This document shows positions 52,075-61,713 of a stretch of DNA of 64,000 nt, in pieces. This DNA comes from Microcystis panniformis FACHB-1757. GTDB taxonomy: Bacteria; Cyanobacteriota; Cyanobacteriia; Cyanobacteriales; Microcystaceae. The stretch is taken from the NCBI RefSeq assembly GCF_001264245.1, contig NZ_CP011339.1, positions 868,001 through 932,000 of the forward strand, given 5' to 3'. Position numbers and translations under genes: made by a program. The notes beneath the pieces are model-generated. The model had not been told where the DNA came from. It was given only the letters and a program-made list of their open reading frames with translations, and searched no databases. Position 1 is the first letter of the stretch, and the number at the start of each line of letters is the position of its first letter.

Positions 52075-52314
52075 ATGAATGCCAAATTGATTGAATCTCT
52101 CGTCCAAATTATCCAATCCCTTTCTGAAGAAGAAAGATTGCTCTTAGAGAAAAAATTAGCTGCCCATGAAACTCAAACAGATTTTGATAACCTAGCCCAA
52201 GCTTTAGCAGAATTGCGACAAATTTGTGCTGAAGAAAACTATACTATAGAAGTTCCTCCTCGCCAAGATCGTTCTAATCCATTTGCAGAAAGCTTAAATG
52301 ACCTTCCTGGCTGA
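52075..52314 (+). CDS. VapB-type antitoxin
   Basis: 79 residues, helical: LIESLVQIIQSLSEEERLLLEKKL then a C-terminal acidic tail ending FAESLNDLPG. This resembles small antitoxins found before PIN-domain toxins in Microcystis-type genomes. It overlaps the PIN gene by 17 bases. GAGG nine bases upstream of the ATG is a plausible ribosome-binding site. Confidence 0.7.
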   Translation: MNAKLIESLVQIIQSLSEEERLLLEKKLAAHETQTDFDNLAQALAELRQICAEENYTIEVPPRQDRSNPFAESLNDLPG

Positions 52315-52552
52315 TACTAACATGATCAGCGAGTTAGCACGTCCCCAACCTAATGCTGGCCTGCTACAATCATCGATTGCCTTAAGTGTCATCACCCTCG
52401 AAGCAATTTACTATGGTTTAACCTCAAAACCAAAGGCCAGAATTAACACTTGGTTTCAGCAGTTCTTTATTACTGTCAAATTATACCAATTACTTCTGAA
52501 ATTGCTTTCATAAAGTTAATTTTGTCAAGGATTGTTAAGATGCGCTTACCCT
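52298..52552 (+). pseudogene. vapC (PIN toxin), internally deleted, frameshifted and truncated
   Basis: MTFLADTNMISELARPQPNAG is a normal PIN-domain start with the catalytic Asp. A few residues are missing before ALSVITLEAIYYGLTSKP, and the frame breaks at about 52480: in the next frame it goes on YCQIIPITSEIAF before diverging. The C-terminal half with two catalytic acids is absent, so the toxin is dead. Confidence 0.8.
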
Positions 52553-52626
52553 GCTAAAACCCCAAAACCCAAGACCCTAATTTAGTGATTTAATAAAACC
52601 GACCACTGCTGCAGGAGATAAAAACT

Positions 52627-53019
52627 ATGTGTATTCTCGGTTTTGATCCGGGTAAGGATAAATGTGGAATCGCGGTCAGGTCATCGACAGGGAAAATTTA
52701 TACCCATGAGGTGATAGCATCGTCACAAGCGATCGAGCGTTTAGCCAGTCTCTGTCAACAGTATCCGATCGAATTATTGGTGATGGGGAACCAAACCACC
52801 TCAAAAAGTTGGCACCAAAAAATTGCCGCTCGTGTCACCATCCCAATTACTCTAGTGGATGAACGCAATAGTACCCTAGAAGCGCGCGATCGCTATTGGC
52901 AAATGTTTCCCCCCAAAGGATTACAGAAACTCATCCCCCAGGGGATGCGTCTTCCCGATCGCCCCATTGATGATATAGTAGCGATTCTACTGATCGAACG
53001 TCATTTACAGTCCAAATAA
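52627..53019 (+). CDS. RuvX/YqgF-type RNase H-fold resolvase-like protein
   Basis: 130 residues. ILGFDPGKDKCGIAV (about 3-17) carries the first acidic residue of the RNase H fold, TLVDERNSTLEAR the second and RPIDDIVAILLIE the third. The pattern is that of YqgF/RuvX proteins, which act in pre-16S rRNA 5' processing or as putative Holliday junction resolvases. A cyanobacterial lineage distinct from canonical RuvX. Confidence 0.75.
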   Translation: MCILGFDPGKDKCGIAVRSSTGKIYTHEVIASSQAIERLASLCQQYPIELLVMGNQTTSKSWHQKIAARVTIPITLVDERNSTLEARDRYWQMFPPKGLQKLIPQGMRLPDRPIDDIVAILLIERHLQSK

Positions 53020-53058
53020 TGTCAAACTACAAAATAGACACAGCAGGGTGAATTGACG

Positions 53059-54213
53059 ATGCTCCTAAGTAAAGGTTTTGAAGTGGAAATGTACACCGGA
53101 ACAGCAGCCGGAGAAATTATCGGTTTATCCGATCGCATTGTCAAGGATTTAGATGGTTTTGTCCGAGAACCAGATAGTCGTAACGTAGAATATACTACGG
53201 CTCCCATGACTAACTATGACCGTCTTTTATGCGCTACTTTAAAACCTCGTCTCGCTCTACGGCGATATTTGCGTCGTTTAGGCGATTATACCCTCATCCC
53301 TGGCAGTACCCTCTCCTTGGGCGATAGTCAACATTTTTATCGCAGTGACCCCCACAATCCCTATCATGACTATATTGAACAGACCTACGGCACTAATGTG
53401 GTCACGGCCAGTATTCATATTAACGTCGGTATTAGCGATTATGAGGATTTAATGCGTGCCTGTCGCTTAATTCGCCTAGAAGCTCCTTTATACTTGGCTT
53501 TAAGCGCTTCCTCTCCTTTTCTCGATGGTAAAATCACCGGTTCCCATTCCCGTCGTTGGCAAGTTTTCCCCCAAACTCCCGCTGATGTTCCCCTCTTTGA
53601 AAGTCATAAACATTTTGTCACCTGGACCGAGGAACAATTAAAACTCGGTACCATGCAGAATGTTCGTCATCTCTGGGTGTCGGTACGTCCTAACGGTAGC
53701 AATCGTCCCTATAATCTCAATCGTCTAGAATTGCGAATTTGTGACCTGATTGCTGATCCTATTAGTTTATTAGCAGTTATGGCTTTTTTAGAGGCCCGTT
53801 TAACTCAACTTTTACAAGCTCCCCAATTAGACCCCTTAATTTTAAGTCAATTACCCAGCAGCAATCGCAGCGAGGATTTATTAACTTTAACCCAAGAAAA
53901 CGAACAGGCTGCCGCGCGTTTTAGTCTTGATGCCACCCTGAGACATTGGTACGATGGCCGGGAAATCTTGGCTAGGGATTGGATTAAAGACCTCTATGTT
54001 CAAGTTTATCCGATCGCTAAAGCAAGGGGTTTTAGTTGTTTTCTCTCTCCCCTACAAAAAATCCTCCGCGAAGGTAACACTGCACAACAATGGTTAAAAC
54101 AATACGACCAGGGTATGGATGTTAAAAGTATTATCAAACAGGCGATTATTACCCTAGAAAAACAGGAACGAGAGTTAGAACATAAATTATGTCAGCATAT
54201 TCTAGTCGCTTAA
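53059..54213 (+). CDS. gshA: Glutamate-cysteine ligase (cyanobacterial type)
   Basis: 384 residues from ATG 53059 (a TTG two codons upstream is possible). MLLSKGFEVEMYTG and EYTTAPMTNYDRLL fit the cyanobacterial GshA family, with TASIHINVGISDYED and NLNRLELRICD as the substrate and metal regions. It makes gamma-glutamylcysteine in the first step of glutathione synthesis. Transcribed alone and convergent with yggT. Confidence 0.85.
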   Translation: MLLSKGFEVEMYTGTAAGEIIGLSDRIVKDLDGFVREPDSRNVEYTTAPMTNYDRLLCATLKPRLALRRYLRRLGDYTLIPGSTLSLGDSQHFYRSDPHNPYHDYIEQTYGTNVVTASIHINVGISDYEDLMRACRLIRLEAPLYLALSASSPFLDGKITGSHSRRWQVFPQTPADVPLFESHKHFVTWTEEQLKLGTMQNVRHLWVSVRPNGSNRPYNLNRLELRICDLIADPISLLAVMAFLEARLTQLLQAPQLDPLILSQLPSSNRSEDLLTLTQENEQAAARFSLDATLRHWYDGREILARDWIKDLYVQVYPIAKARGFSCFLSPLQKILREGNTAQQWLKQYDQGMDVKSIIKQAIITLEKQERELEHKLCQHILVA

Positions 54214-54217
54214 ATAA

Positions 54218-54514
54218 TTATTTTAAGGCCATGGTAATTAAACCCTGTTGACCGAGAAGAATTTCCCGCAGCAGCGTACAAATTCCCACCCAAATAATTG
54301 GAGAAATATCAACTCCTCCCAACGGTGGGATGAGTCGACGCACGAGGATTAAAAAAGGTTCCGTTGGCCAGGCAATAATATTAAAGGGAAAGCTATTTAA
54401 ATCTACCTGTGGATTCCAAGTCAGCACGATCCGTAAGATAAACAAAAGGGTCATCAACCCTAAGATAATTCCCAATGTCCAACTTAATGCGATCGCTGTG
54501 TCCATAGTCTCCAA
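54218..54514 (-). CDS. YggT family membrane protein
   Basis: 98 residues with two hydrophobic regions (about 8-28 and 65-92), separated by NPQVDLNSFPFNIIAWPTEP and RRLIPPLGGVDISPI, the YggT motif. In cyanobacteria and chloroplasts YggT proteins (CCB3 relatives) are needed for thylakoid nucleoid placement or cytochrome b6f maturation. Stop codons of this gene and gshA are four bases apart. Confidence 0.85.
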   Translation of the reverse strand: METMDTAIALSWTLGIILGLMTLLFILRIVLTWNPQVDLNSFPFNIIAWPTEPFLILVRRLIPPLGGVDISPIIWVGICTLLREILLGQQGLITMALK

Positions 54515-54747
54515 TCCCGTCTTTTTTACTGATTATCTTCCCTAAAATATAACAGTTTTTGTCTCATAATCACTCCAGCACCCTGCCAGTTATTCTTGCC
54601 AACCTTCCGGGTAAAAATGCCGCCAATAAAAAGTTCCAATAGGGCTTGACAAACTAGCTAGACTTGACTTATACTTTTCTTATAATGGGAATCCGTCTCG
54701 CCCTGGAGACCCTCTCTTTTCAGGCCAGATGCAGAAGTAACTTAAAG

Positions 54748-56151
54748 ATGACAGAATTTCGCATCGAGAAAGACAGCATGGGAGAAATTCCCGTACCTGC
54801 CGATAAACTTTGGGGAGCGCAGACCCAAAGATCCCTACAATACTTTAGTATCGGTGATAATCTCATGCCCCGGGAGATGATCGCGTCCTATGCCATTCTC
54901 AAAAAAGCCTGTGCAATTGTCAATCAGCAAAAAAATCGTCTCAGTCAGGAGAGAAAAAATCTTATCTGTCAAGTCTGCGATGAAATTTTAGCCGGACAAC
55001 ACGCAGATAACTTTCCCCTCTACGTTTGGATGACGGGAAGTGGCACTCAATTTAACATGAACATCAACGAAGTCATCTCCAATCGTTGCAGTCAACTAAC
55101 GGGGAATCCTCTGGGTAGCAAAACTCCCGTCGATCCCAACGATCATGTTAATATGTCCCAATCGACTAATGATTCCTTTCCCTCGGCCATGTATATTGCC
55201 GTTGCCTTGGCAGTCAAGGAAAAATTAATTCCCAGTCTGCAACTATTACGGAATAGTCTCGATGAAAAGGCGCAATTATGGGCAAATATAGTTAAAATTG
55301 GTCGGACTCACCTACAGGATGCCACTCCTTTAACCCTCGGACAAGAGTTCTCCGGTTATGTGGGTTTATTGGATGATGGCAGCGATTGGCTAGAAAAATG
55401 TCTAGAAAAAGTCTATCGTTTATCCTTGGGAGGAACAGCAGTGGGTACGGGAATTAATGCTCCCCCGGATTTTGATCGAGATGTGGCTGCCGAAATCGCT
55501 AATCTGACCAAATTACCCTTTATTACCGCTCCTAATAAGTTTACCGTGCAAGGTTCCCACGATGCTCTCGTTTTCTTGAGTGGGGGACTGAAAACTATCG
55601 CTAGTTCCCTGTATAAAATTGCTAATGATATCCGTTTACTTAGCTGTGGTCCCCGTTGTGGATTAGGAGAATTACAGCTGCCGGAAAACGAACCGGGTTC
55701 TTCAATTATGCCGGGGAAAGTTAATCCCACCCAATGCGAAGCTTTATCGATGATAGCAGTGCAGGTGATGGCTAATGATTTAGCGGTGACGATGGGAGGC
55801 GCCGGAGGACATCTGGAAATGAATGTCTATAAACCGCTGTTGATTCATAATCTCATGCAGTCTATCCGTTTGCTCACTGATGGTTGCGGTAATTTCTGTC
55901 AGTTTTTGGTTAAGGGGATGACTGCTAATCAAAAACAAATTGAGACTTTTTTAAATCAATCCTTGATGCTGGTGACTGCCTTAAGTCCCGTGATTGGCTA
56001 CCAAAAGGCTGCCTACGTCGCTCATTATGCCCTAGAAAAGGATTTAACCCTGAAAGTGGCAGCCTTGCAACTGGGATACATCAAGGAAGCGGATTTTGAT
56101 CGCATTGTTGACCCCGCTAAGATGGTCAATCCCTACGTTGCCGATGGTTAA
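54748..56151 (+). CDS. fumC: Fumarate hydratase, class II
   Basis: 467 residues if started at ATG 54748 (MTEFRIEKDSMGEIPVPADK); an in-frame ATG at 54664 adds an unconserved leader. WMTGSGTQFNMNINEVISNR, NDHVNMSQSTNDSFPSAMYI and GSSIMPGKVNPTQCE are the three fumarase/aspartase superfamily signatures. It interconverts fumarate and malate. Homotetrameric cytosolic enzyme. Confidence 0.95.
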   Translation: MTEFRIEKDSMGEIPVPADKLWGAQTQRSLQYFSIGDNLMPREMIASYAILKKACAIVNQQKNRLSQERKNLICQVCDEILAGQHADNFPLYVWMTGSGTQFNMNINEVISNRCSQLTGNPLGSKTPVDPNDHVNMSQSTNDSFPSAMYIAVALAVKEKLIPSLQLLRNSLDEKAQLWANIVKIGRTHLQDATPLTLGQEFSGYVGLLDDGSDWLEKCLEKVYRLSLGGTAVGTGINAPPDFDRDVAAEIANLTKLPFITAPNKFTVQGSHDALVFLSGGLKTIASSLYKIANDIRLLSCGPRCGLGELQLPENEPGSSIMPGKVNPTQCEALSMIAVQVMANDLAVTMGGAGGHLEMNVYKPLLIHNLMQSIRLLTDGCGNFCQFLVKGMTANQKQIETFLNQSLMLVTALSPVIGYQKAAYVAHYALEKDLTLKVAALQLGYIKEADFDRIVDPAKMVNPYVADG

Positions 56152-56225
56152 TTCTCTGAGGGGTTGACTGCCGTAAAAATCAGAGGTCGCAGGCAGGCAC
56201 GGATTCCCATTATATATATAATTAT

Positions 56226-56262
56226 AAGGCAAGCGGCGGGATTTGTCAAGCCCCGCCGGTGA
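56226..56262. terminator. Possible bidirectional terminator between fumC and the BNR gene
   Basis: GCGGCGGGATTTGTCAAG with CCCCGCCGG forms a GC-rich stem between two converging genes. There is no strong T-run on either side. Position and stem suggest a shared terminator. Confidence 0.4.
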
Positions 56263-56271
56263 AAATTTCCG

Positions 56272-58599
56272 CTAAACTTGGCTAATGATAGCGAAGAAAA
56301 CAAAGAGAAAAACCATAAATGCCCCTGCCATGCGGAAGAAGGATTTAGGAAGATTAATAACTTTCTCCAGTTTCAAGAAACCCACCAGAAAATAAGCGGC
56401 GATTGCTAGGAGAATCGGGATAACCACGCGCAAGATTGTGCCAAGGGGACCAGAGAAAAACTCACCGATTTTATAGCGGGGTGTATTTTCTTCCGCGTGA
56501 GGAGGAATAGTTACACTTGTCCAAGTTTCTCCCCCATCGGTGGAACGAAAAACTGTAGTTTTAGCGCCACCAAAACCGAATAAAGTTTTATCTTGAGCGT
56601 AATTAGGAGAAAACTGGACGGAGATACCAGAGGAAGGGATACTATGAATTTTCACTAGGGGTATTTTAGGATCACCAATTGATTTAAAAGTTTCCCCGCC
56701 ATCGGTAGATTTAAACAAACCATCTCCCTGTAAACTAACCATTACCGTGCGATCATTAGCGTAATCAGGAGAGATAGCAATGGTTTCTACTGAGGTATTG
56801 GGATTAAACCCTGGTTTTTCTAATTTTGTCCAACTTTTAGCCCCATCTTTGCTGACAAACAAACCAGAAATTGTCCCAGCAAAAATAGTTCCATCACTGG
56901 GATAATTGGGAGAAATTGCCAACTGCACATTAGGGGTTTTTGATAGGGGTGTTCCTTGGCTGACATTTTTCCAAGTTAGTCCACCATCAACACTTTGATA
57001 AATCCCCTCTGTTCCCGTGACAAACAAAGTTTTATCCTTAGCAAAATCGGGGGAAGCTACCATAGCAGGGGCATAATTACCGAAAATTCTGCCCACTTCA
57101 CTGATATTTTTAACCGTATTTCCTCCATCGGTAGAACGAAATATTCTCCCCTGCTGATTGGTGAGAAAGAGAGTTTTATCCTTGGCAAAATCTGGAGAAG
57201 GAACTATTCTCGGACCGCGGACTCCTTCATCGATTTCGATAATTTTCCATAAATCACCACTGTTATCGGATTTGGCAAATCTATTGCGTAAAAACCCAGC
57301 AAAAATAGTTCTATCTTCTCCATAGTTAGGAGAAAAGGCAATGTCAAAGAAACGCCGGGGATCTTGTCCTGATTCTTCGGGATCTTTACCAAGTCGATAA
57401 ACCTCTAAACCGCGATTAATTGGTGTCCAAGTTTCCCCTTTATCCCGACTGATGAAGATATTGCCTACATAATTAGCAATGACGACAGTACCATCCTGGG
57501 CATAATTAGGAGAAACCGCCATAGCGATAACTGTTGCCCGGGCTAAAGTTTCTATTTCCTGCCATTGTTTCCCCCTATCTGTGGTTTTAAATAAGCCATT
57601 AAATCCCCCCAAAAACATCGTATCTTCAACGACTTTTAAGTCCATAAAATGGGGAACTTTATAATCATCTGCTTGTTTGTCTTTGGTTAAACCCTCGCTC
57701 ATTTTTGTCCAACTTTTGCCCCCATCCTGAGAAACATACATTCCGTCATACCAAGTAATGGCATAAAGGGTGGAGTTTTGGGCATATTCGGGAGAAATAA
57801 CGATGTCTTCGATGATTTTATCCTTAATTCCTTCGTTAACGGCTTGGAAGGTTTTACCATCATCAACGGTTTTAAAAATACCTGCTTCTTTTGTACCGAC
57901 AAAAAAGGTTTTATCCCTGTCTAGATTAGGAGAAAAAGCAATTGTATCTACTGCCCCCACATTAGCGGGTAAGGGGAGATTCTGCCAAGTTTTCCCCCCA
58001 TCGGAGGAAGTGTATAATTTACCCTGTTCATCCCCGAAAAAAATTCGCCCTGGATTGTTGGGAGTAATAGCTAGAGAGGTTATCAGTGCCGTGGTGGGGA
58101 AAATATTTGACCAATTTTTACCGCCATCTTCGGTTAAATAAACCCCTTTTTCTAATCCCACTGCCACTGCTATATTGGCATCGGAAGGGGCAATTTGTAC
58201 GAAGTTAATAAAGTTAGTTTCTAAACCCTGATTAACTTTCTGCCAAGATTCCCCCGCATCTTCACTTTTATAAATACCATCGGATCTTGAAGCTAGATAG
58301 AGAATATTTTTATTGAGGGGAGATAGGGATAAGGAACTTAATTCCCCCGTATAATCTAAACCTTGAATTAATCTTGTCCAGTTGCTACCTCCGTCGCTAG
58401 ATTTATAAAAGTTATTTCGCACCAAGATATATACTGTATTATCTGTCTGGAAATCAGGAGAAACTTCCACTTGACTAATTACATCATGGGGACGATGGGC
58501 AAAAGCAGCATTACCCCAAAGACAAAAAACTGTAGCGATTATCAATAAAATGAGATTAAACTTGTGGGCGAATCTCAGCAAACTTTGGCGATTAATCAT
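56272..58599 (-). CDS. BNR/Asp-box repeat protein with signal peptide and C-terminal membrane helices
   Basis: 775 residues. Signal peptide at 1-34 ending AFA. From about 45 to 685 there are at least a dozen repeats of the S-x-D-G-G-x-x-W type (SSDGGSNWTRL, SEDAGESWQKV, TTDRGKQWQEI), each alternating with a PNYAQDxT segment, i.e. a sialidase-like or YCF48-like beta-propeller pair. Two hydrophobic helices near 715-735 and 750-772 anchor the end in the membrane. Role unknown; the repeat type is shared with photosystem assembly factor Ycf48 but the length is not. Confidence 0.8.
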   Translation of the reverse strand: MINRQSLLRFAHKFNLILLIIATVFCLWGNAAFAHRPHDVISQVEVSPDFQTDNTVYILVRNNFYKSSDGGSNWTRLIQGLDYTGELSSLSLSPLNKNILYLASRSDGIYKSEDAGESWQKVNQGLETNFINFVQIAPSDANIAVAVGLEKGVYLTEDGGKNWSNIFPTTALITSLAITPNNPGRIFFGDEQGKLYTSSDGGKTWQNLPLPANVGAVDTIAFSPNLDRDKTFFVGTKEAGIFKTVDDGKTFQAVNEGIKDKIIEDIVISPEYAQNSTLYAITWYDGMYVSQDGGKSWTKMSEGLTKDKQADDYKVPHFMDLKVVEDTMFLGGFNGLFKTTDRGKQWQEIETLARATVIAMAVSPNYAQDGTVVIANYVGNIFISRDKGETWTPINRGLEVYRLGKDPEESGQDPRRFFDIAFSPNYGEDRTIFAGFLRNRFAKSDNSGDLWKIIEIDEGVRGPRIVPSPDFAKDKTLFLTNQQGRIFRSTDGGNTVKNISEVGRIFGNYAPAMVASPDFAKDKTLFVTGTEGIYQSVDGGLTWKNVSQGTPLSKTPNVQLAISPNYPSDGTIFAGTISGLFVSKDGAKSWTKLEKPGFNPNTSVETIAISPDYANDRTVMVSLQGDGLFKSTDGGETFKSIGDPKIPLVKIHSIPSSGISVQFSPNYAQDKTLFGFGGAKTTVFRSTDGGETWTSVTIPPHAEENTPRYKIGEFFSGPLGTILRVVIPILLAIAAYFLVGFLKLEKVINLPKSFFRMAGAFMVFLFVFFAIISQV

Positions 58600-58733
58600 A
58601 CTTAAACTACTAATATCGAGGATGAAAATTGACCTAATCTAGCAAAGGGCGATCAAAATTTAAGCAAGGGTTCTGTAGGAGTATAGACAAAAATGGCGAT
58701 TATAACCATTACTAAAATCAGGCTTATTTGCTA

Positions 58734-59360
58734 TCAGCATAGATTAGAGCCAATCTCTACACTTTGATTATTGTAGAGACTCATTGCCTTTTGTAACCCT
58801 TGTTTGAGACCAAGTTCGATCGCTTTTCTGGACAAGTCTAACACTTTCAAGATTACTTGGTTTTCTTGGGGGGTGAATCGGCCTAAAACGTGGGAAATAG
58901 TCGCTTTTTCGGTTGATTTACCGATTCCTATGCGTAAACGAGCGAAGTTTTCCGTGCCAACGTGGGCAATCATCGATTTAATACCGTTGTGTCCGCCCGC
59001 CGATCCCGATAGACGGATTCTCAACCGGCCTAGGGGCAGATCCATATCATCGTAAATAACTAAAATCGACTCTGGAGCTAGTTTATACCAGTCAAGCACC
59101 GATCGCACCGATTGCCCGGAGCGATTCATATAGGTTTGGGGTTTCAAGAGACGAATTTTGCCCGGGAGAGGACCGTCACCCTCGGCGATAAAACCTTGAA
59201 ATCGCTTGTTTTCCTGCCAAGATAGCCCCCAATCCCGCGCTAATGAGTCCACAGCTTCAAAACCGATATTATGACGGGTGCGATCATATTTGGGTTCGGG
59301 ATTACCCAAACCGATAATTAGCTGAGGAATGATTAAATTAGGGGTTTTATCGGAATTCAT
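58734..59360 (-). CDS. pth: Peptidyl-tRNA hydrolase
   Basis: 208 residues from ATG 59360 (an upstream ATG at 59405 is less likely). IIGLGNPEPKYDRTRHNIGF holds the catalytic His, TYMNRSGQSV the substrate Asn and YDDMDLPLGRLRIRL with GSAGGHNGIKSMI the conserved core. It releases tRNA from stalled peptidyl-tRNA. Confidence 0.95.
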   Translation of the reverse strand: MNSDKTPNLIIPQLIIGLGNPEPKYDRTRHNIGFEAVDSLARDWGLSWQENKRFQGFIAEGDGPLPGKIRLLKPQTYMNRSGQSVRSVLDWYKLAPESILVIYDDMDLPLGRLRIRLSGSAGGHNGIKSMIAHVGTENFARLRIGIGKSTEKATISHVLGRFTPQENQVILKVLDLSRKAIELGLKQGLQKAMSLYNNQSVEIGSNLC

Positions 59361-59409
59361 ATGGAGAAATCGGGTTTTTAACCAGGACCCGATTCTTATT
59401 ATCACCGAA

Positions 59410-59634
59410 TTAGCACTCCGAGCGCTGGAACAAAGTTTCTAGATAAACCTTGGCACAGCTATTTTGCTCCTCAAAATTCATCCTTTCGGGGGATTGACAA
59501 TTAAGCAAAAAAAATGATAGTGCCGCCGTAAACACACCATCTTGATCCCAACCGGGGTGAGTTTCTAGGTATTGTTGTAGGGATTGGTGGAGAATTTCGG
59601 GGATTTCTGCCAAGATACTGACTGATGTATTCAT
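59410..59634 (-). CDS. DUF2811 family small protein
   Basis: 74 residues from ATG 59634. MNTSVSILAEIPEILHQSLQ followed by YLETHPGWDQDGVFTAALSFFLL is DUF2811, a cyanobacterial and plastid family with a ribbon-helix-helix-like look. The upstream ATG at 59724 extends into unconserved sequence. It precedes pth and may be co-transcribed. Confidence 0.75.
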   Translation of the reverse strand: MNTSVSILAEIPEILHQSLQQYLETHPGWDQDGVFTAALSFFLLNCQSPERMNFEEQNSCAKVYLETLFQRSEC

Positions 59635-59897
59635 ATCGTTTACCTCTGATCGGAAGTGGGGAAATCCCTGACTCCTGTAGTGGACAGTAAGGACTATTGT
59701 GAGCCAAGTTGGAGGGAGTTGCAATATTACCAGATGTAAAGGAATGCTTTAGAAAAACTTAATATTTACGAGGGAATAAGGGTTAGAGCCAGATTTTATT
59801 TACTTAACTTAACAGTAACTCAGTATCTATCGATGGGGATTTTGACAATCAAGATTAATTTTTTCTAGAAGCAAGTGCCGATTCTATCGCTGTTGCC

Positions 59898-59927
59898 TGT
59901 GGAAAAGTCCGGGTAAACTGTGGAAAA
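59898..59927 (-). promoter_or_regulatory. Pair of DnaA-box-like sites
   Basis: TGTGGAAAA occurs at 59898-59906 and 59919-59927, i.e. two TTTTCCACA boxes on the minus strand 21 bases apart. This equals the cyanobacterial DnaA box. They lie in a 347-bp gap between DUF2811 and uspA that holds no gene that I can see. Two boxes alone do not make an origin; they may regulate or titrate DnaA. Confidence 0.4.
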
Positions 59928-60071
59928 CTGGGGAGTGAGTGGGGAAATACCGGGGAATGTATGGGGGAAAACATCGGGGAAAAATAAGATTTGCAAATTT
60001 TAGTCAGCAGTGCTGCTCAAGACTACTTAGGCACTCTTGCCAGAGTACCTTTTCTAGCTGAATGCTGGCTG

Positions 60072-60473
60072 CTATGCTTTTACCACCAATACGGAACAGG
60101 TAGCTTCTGCCACCACGAGACTACTAACAGAATCTTCGATCACCCGTTGAACTCCCGTTAATCCCCGGCTGCCGATCACGATCAGATCAGCTTGATAGAT
60201 ATTCGCTAAACGAATAATTTCCTCCGCTGGATCACCAAAGATGACTTCGATTTCACTAGGGGTAGCAATCTGGGATTGATAGCAGCGCAATTGATCTTCA
60301 ATGATCTCACGGGAGGGATGAGGGCGATCCACTGCCGATTCATCTCCCTTCTTACCAAGAATATGGGTGATGATGATGTAAGAATTTGCCGTTAGAGAGA
60401 GGGAATTCAAAGCATGAAGGACTCGATGGGATGATTCCCCACAATCCAAGGCAACAACGATATTTTTAAACAT
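60072..60473 (-). CDS. Universal stress protein (UspA family)
   Basis: 133 residues with the Usp fold. FKNIVVALDCGESSHRVLHA begins strand 1, and VIGSRGLTGVQRVIEDSVSS is the nucleotide-binding loop with an altered second half, so ATP binding is uncertain. Short stand-alone Usp; precise role unknown. Confidence 0.88.
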   Translation of the reverse strand: MFKNIVVALDCGESSHRVLHALNSLSLTANSYIIITHILGKKGDESAVDRPHPSREIIEDQLRCYQSQIATPSEIEVIFGDPAEEIIRLANIYQADLIVIGSRGLTGVQRVIEDSVSSLVVAEATCSVLVVKA

Positions 60474-60541
60474 TTTGACTAAATCCTGCCGCTAAATAAA
60501 TTTTCAATTAAGATTCCGGACCAAAAAATCTATAGACAATT

Positions 60542-61387
60542 TTATAGGTTATTGCGATCGGTTAGGATTTCATAACCTGTGGCGGTTACTAAGACAGTAT
60601 GCTCAAATTGAGCGGAGAGAGCATTATCCATCGTCACCACCGTCCAACGATCGCGTAAAGTTCTGGTATGTTTAGATCCCCCATTGACAATTGGTTCAAT
60701 TGCCAGAGTCATCCCGGCGCGGAGTTTGACATTGGGTAACTCATTAGTGCGAAAATTAAATACCGAGGGTTCTTCGTGGAGATTTCTGCCGACTCCATGG
60801 CCGGTAAAATCTTCTACCACCTGGAAACCGTTAGCTTGAACGTGATCTTCGATCGCTCCTGCAATATCGAGCAGATAATTGCCAGCTTTTACCTGATTTA
60901 TGCCTTTATATAAAGCTTCTTCCGCTACGCGGATTAATTTTTCGGCTTTGGGAGAGACGGAACCGATCGCGATCGTGATACAGGAATCCCCATGATAACC
61001 TTGGTAGTAGGCCCCCGTATCTACCTTTAACACAGAACCGGCTTTGAGGCGTTTTTTCGGGCTAGGGATACCGTGAACGACTTCGTTATCGACGGAGGCA
61101 CAAATCGAGGCAGGAAAGCCATAATAACCTTTAAAACTGGGAGTAGCACCCATTGCGCGGATACGTTTTTCCGCATAGACATCCAGATCCGCCGTCGTCA
61201 TTCCGGGTTGAGCGATCTGGGCAATTTCTTTGAGGACTGTAGCGGCAATTTTACCCGCTTGTCGCATAATAACGATTTCTGCGGCGGATTTGGTCTCGAT
61301 TCCCCGGCGGCTTTTCTGTACTCGCGGTGAACCTACTTGCTCTGGGGTTTTAGTTTCGGGAAAAAGCAGCTTGGTTAGGATGTTCAT
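60542..61387 (-). CDS. map: Methionine aminopeptidase, type I, with N-terminal extension
   Basis: 281 residues. About 28 N-terminal residues (FPETKTPEQVGSPRVQKSRR) precede the catalytic domain. ICASVDNEVVHGIP, KVDTGAYYQGYHGDSCITIA, TGHGVGRNLHEEP and LAIEPIVNGG supply the metal ligands Asp, Asp, His, Glu and Glu. It removes initiator Met. Cyanobacteria carry several map paralogues; this is one with an extension. Confidence 0.93.
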   Translation of the reverse strand: MNILTKLLFPETKTPEQVGSPRVQKSRRGIETKSAAEIVIMRQAGKIAATVLKEIAQIAQPGMTTADLDVYAEKRIRAMGATPSFKGYYGFPASICASVDNEVVHGIPSPKKRLKAGSVLKVDTGAYYQGYHGDSCITIAIGSVSPKAEKLIRVAEEALYKGINQVKAGNYLLDIAGAIEDHVQANGFQVVEDFTGHGVGRNLHEEPSVFNFRTNELPNVKLRAGMTLAIEPIVNGGSKHTRTLRDRWTVVTMDNALSAQFEHTVLVTATGYEILTDRNNL

Positions 61388-61713
61388 GGAAAGTTGGCTG
61401 TCGAGTCTTTACCTAACTTAGCATTTTCCCGGCGATCGATGACTGCTCTGGAGAAATCAAAAATCTTCCCTTAGGTGAGGAGATAGGAGACTCCGAGACA
61501 GGAAATGGGGAGGTAGGGAGTGGGGAGATGAGGATAAAAAAGACAAGAGACAACTATACTAGCCATAAAACCGAAAATTATCGCAAATTTATCTGAGTTT
61601 TAAGATATTTTGAGCCGATAGCACATCGAGAACTTACTTTTGCAGGAGAGCTAAGGGACATTTAGAAAAGCTATAGTAGGGAAAAGGCTATTTTTCTGGC
61701 GAGGTGACAATTT

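Noticed and set aside
57699..58141. Short frames opposite the BNR-repeat gene
   Set aside because: They mirror the repeat periodicity of the real gene and carry no motif.
59894..59990. Replication origin
   Set aside because: Only two DnaA-like boxes, no AT-rich unwinding region of note, and no dnaA, dnaN or rpmH nearby.
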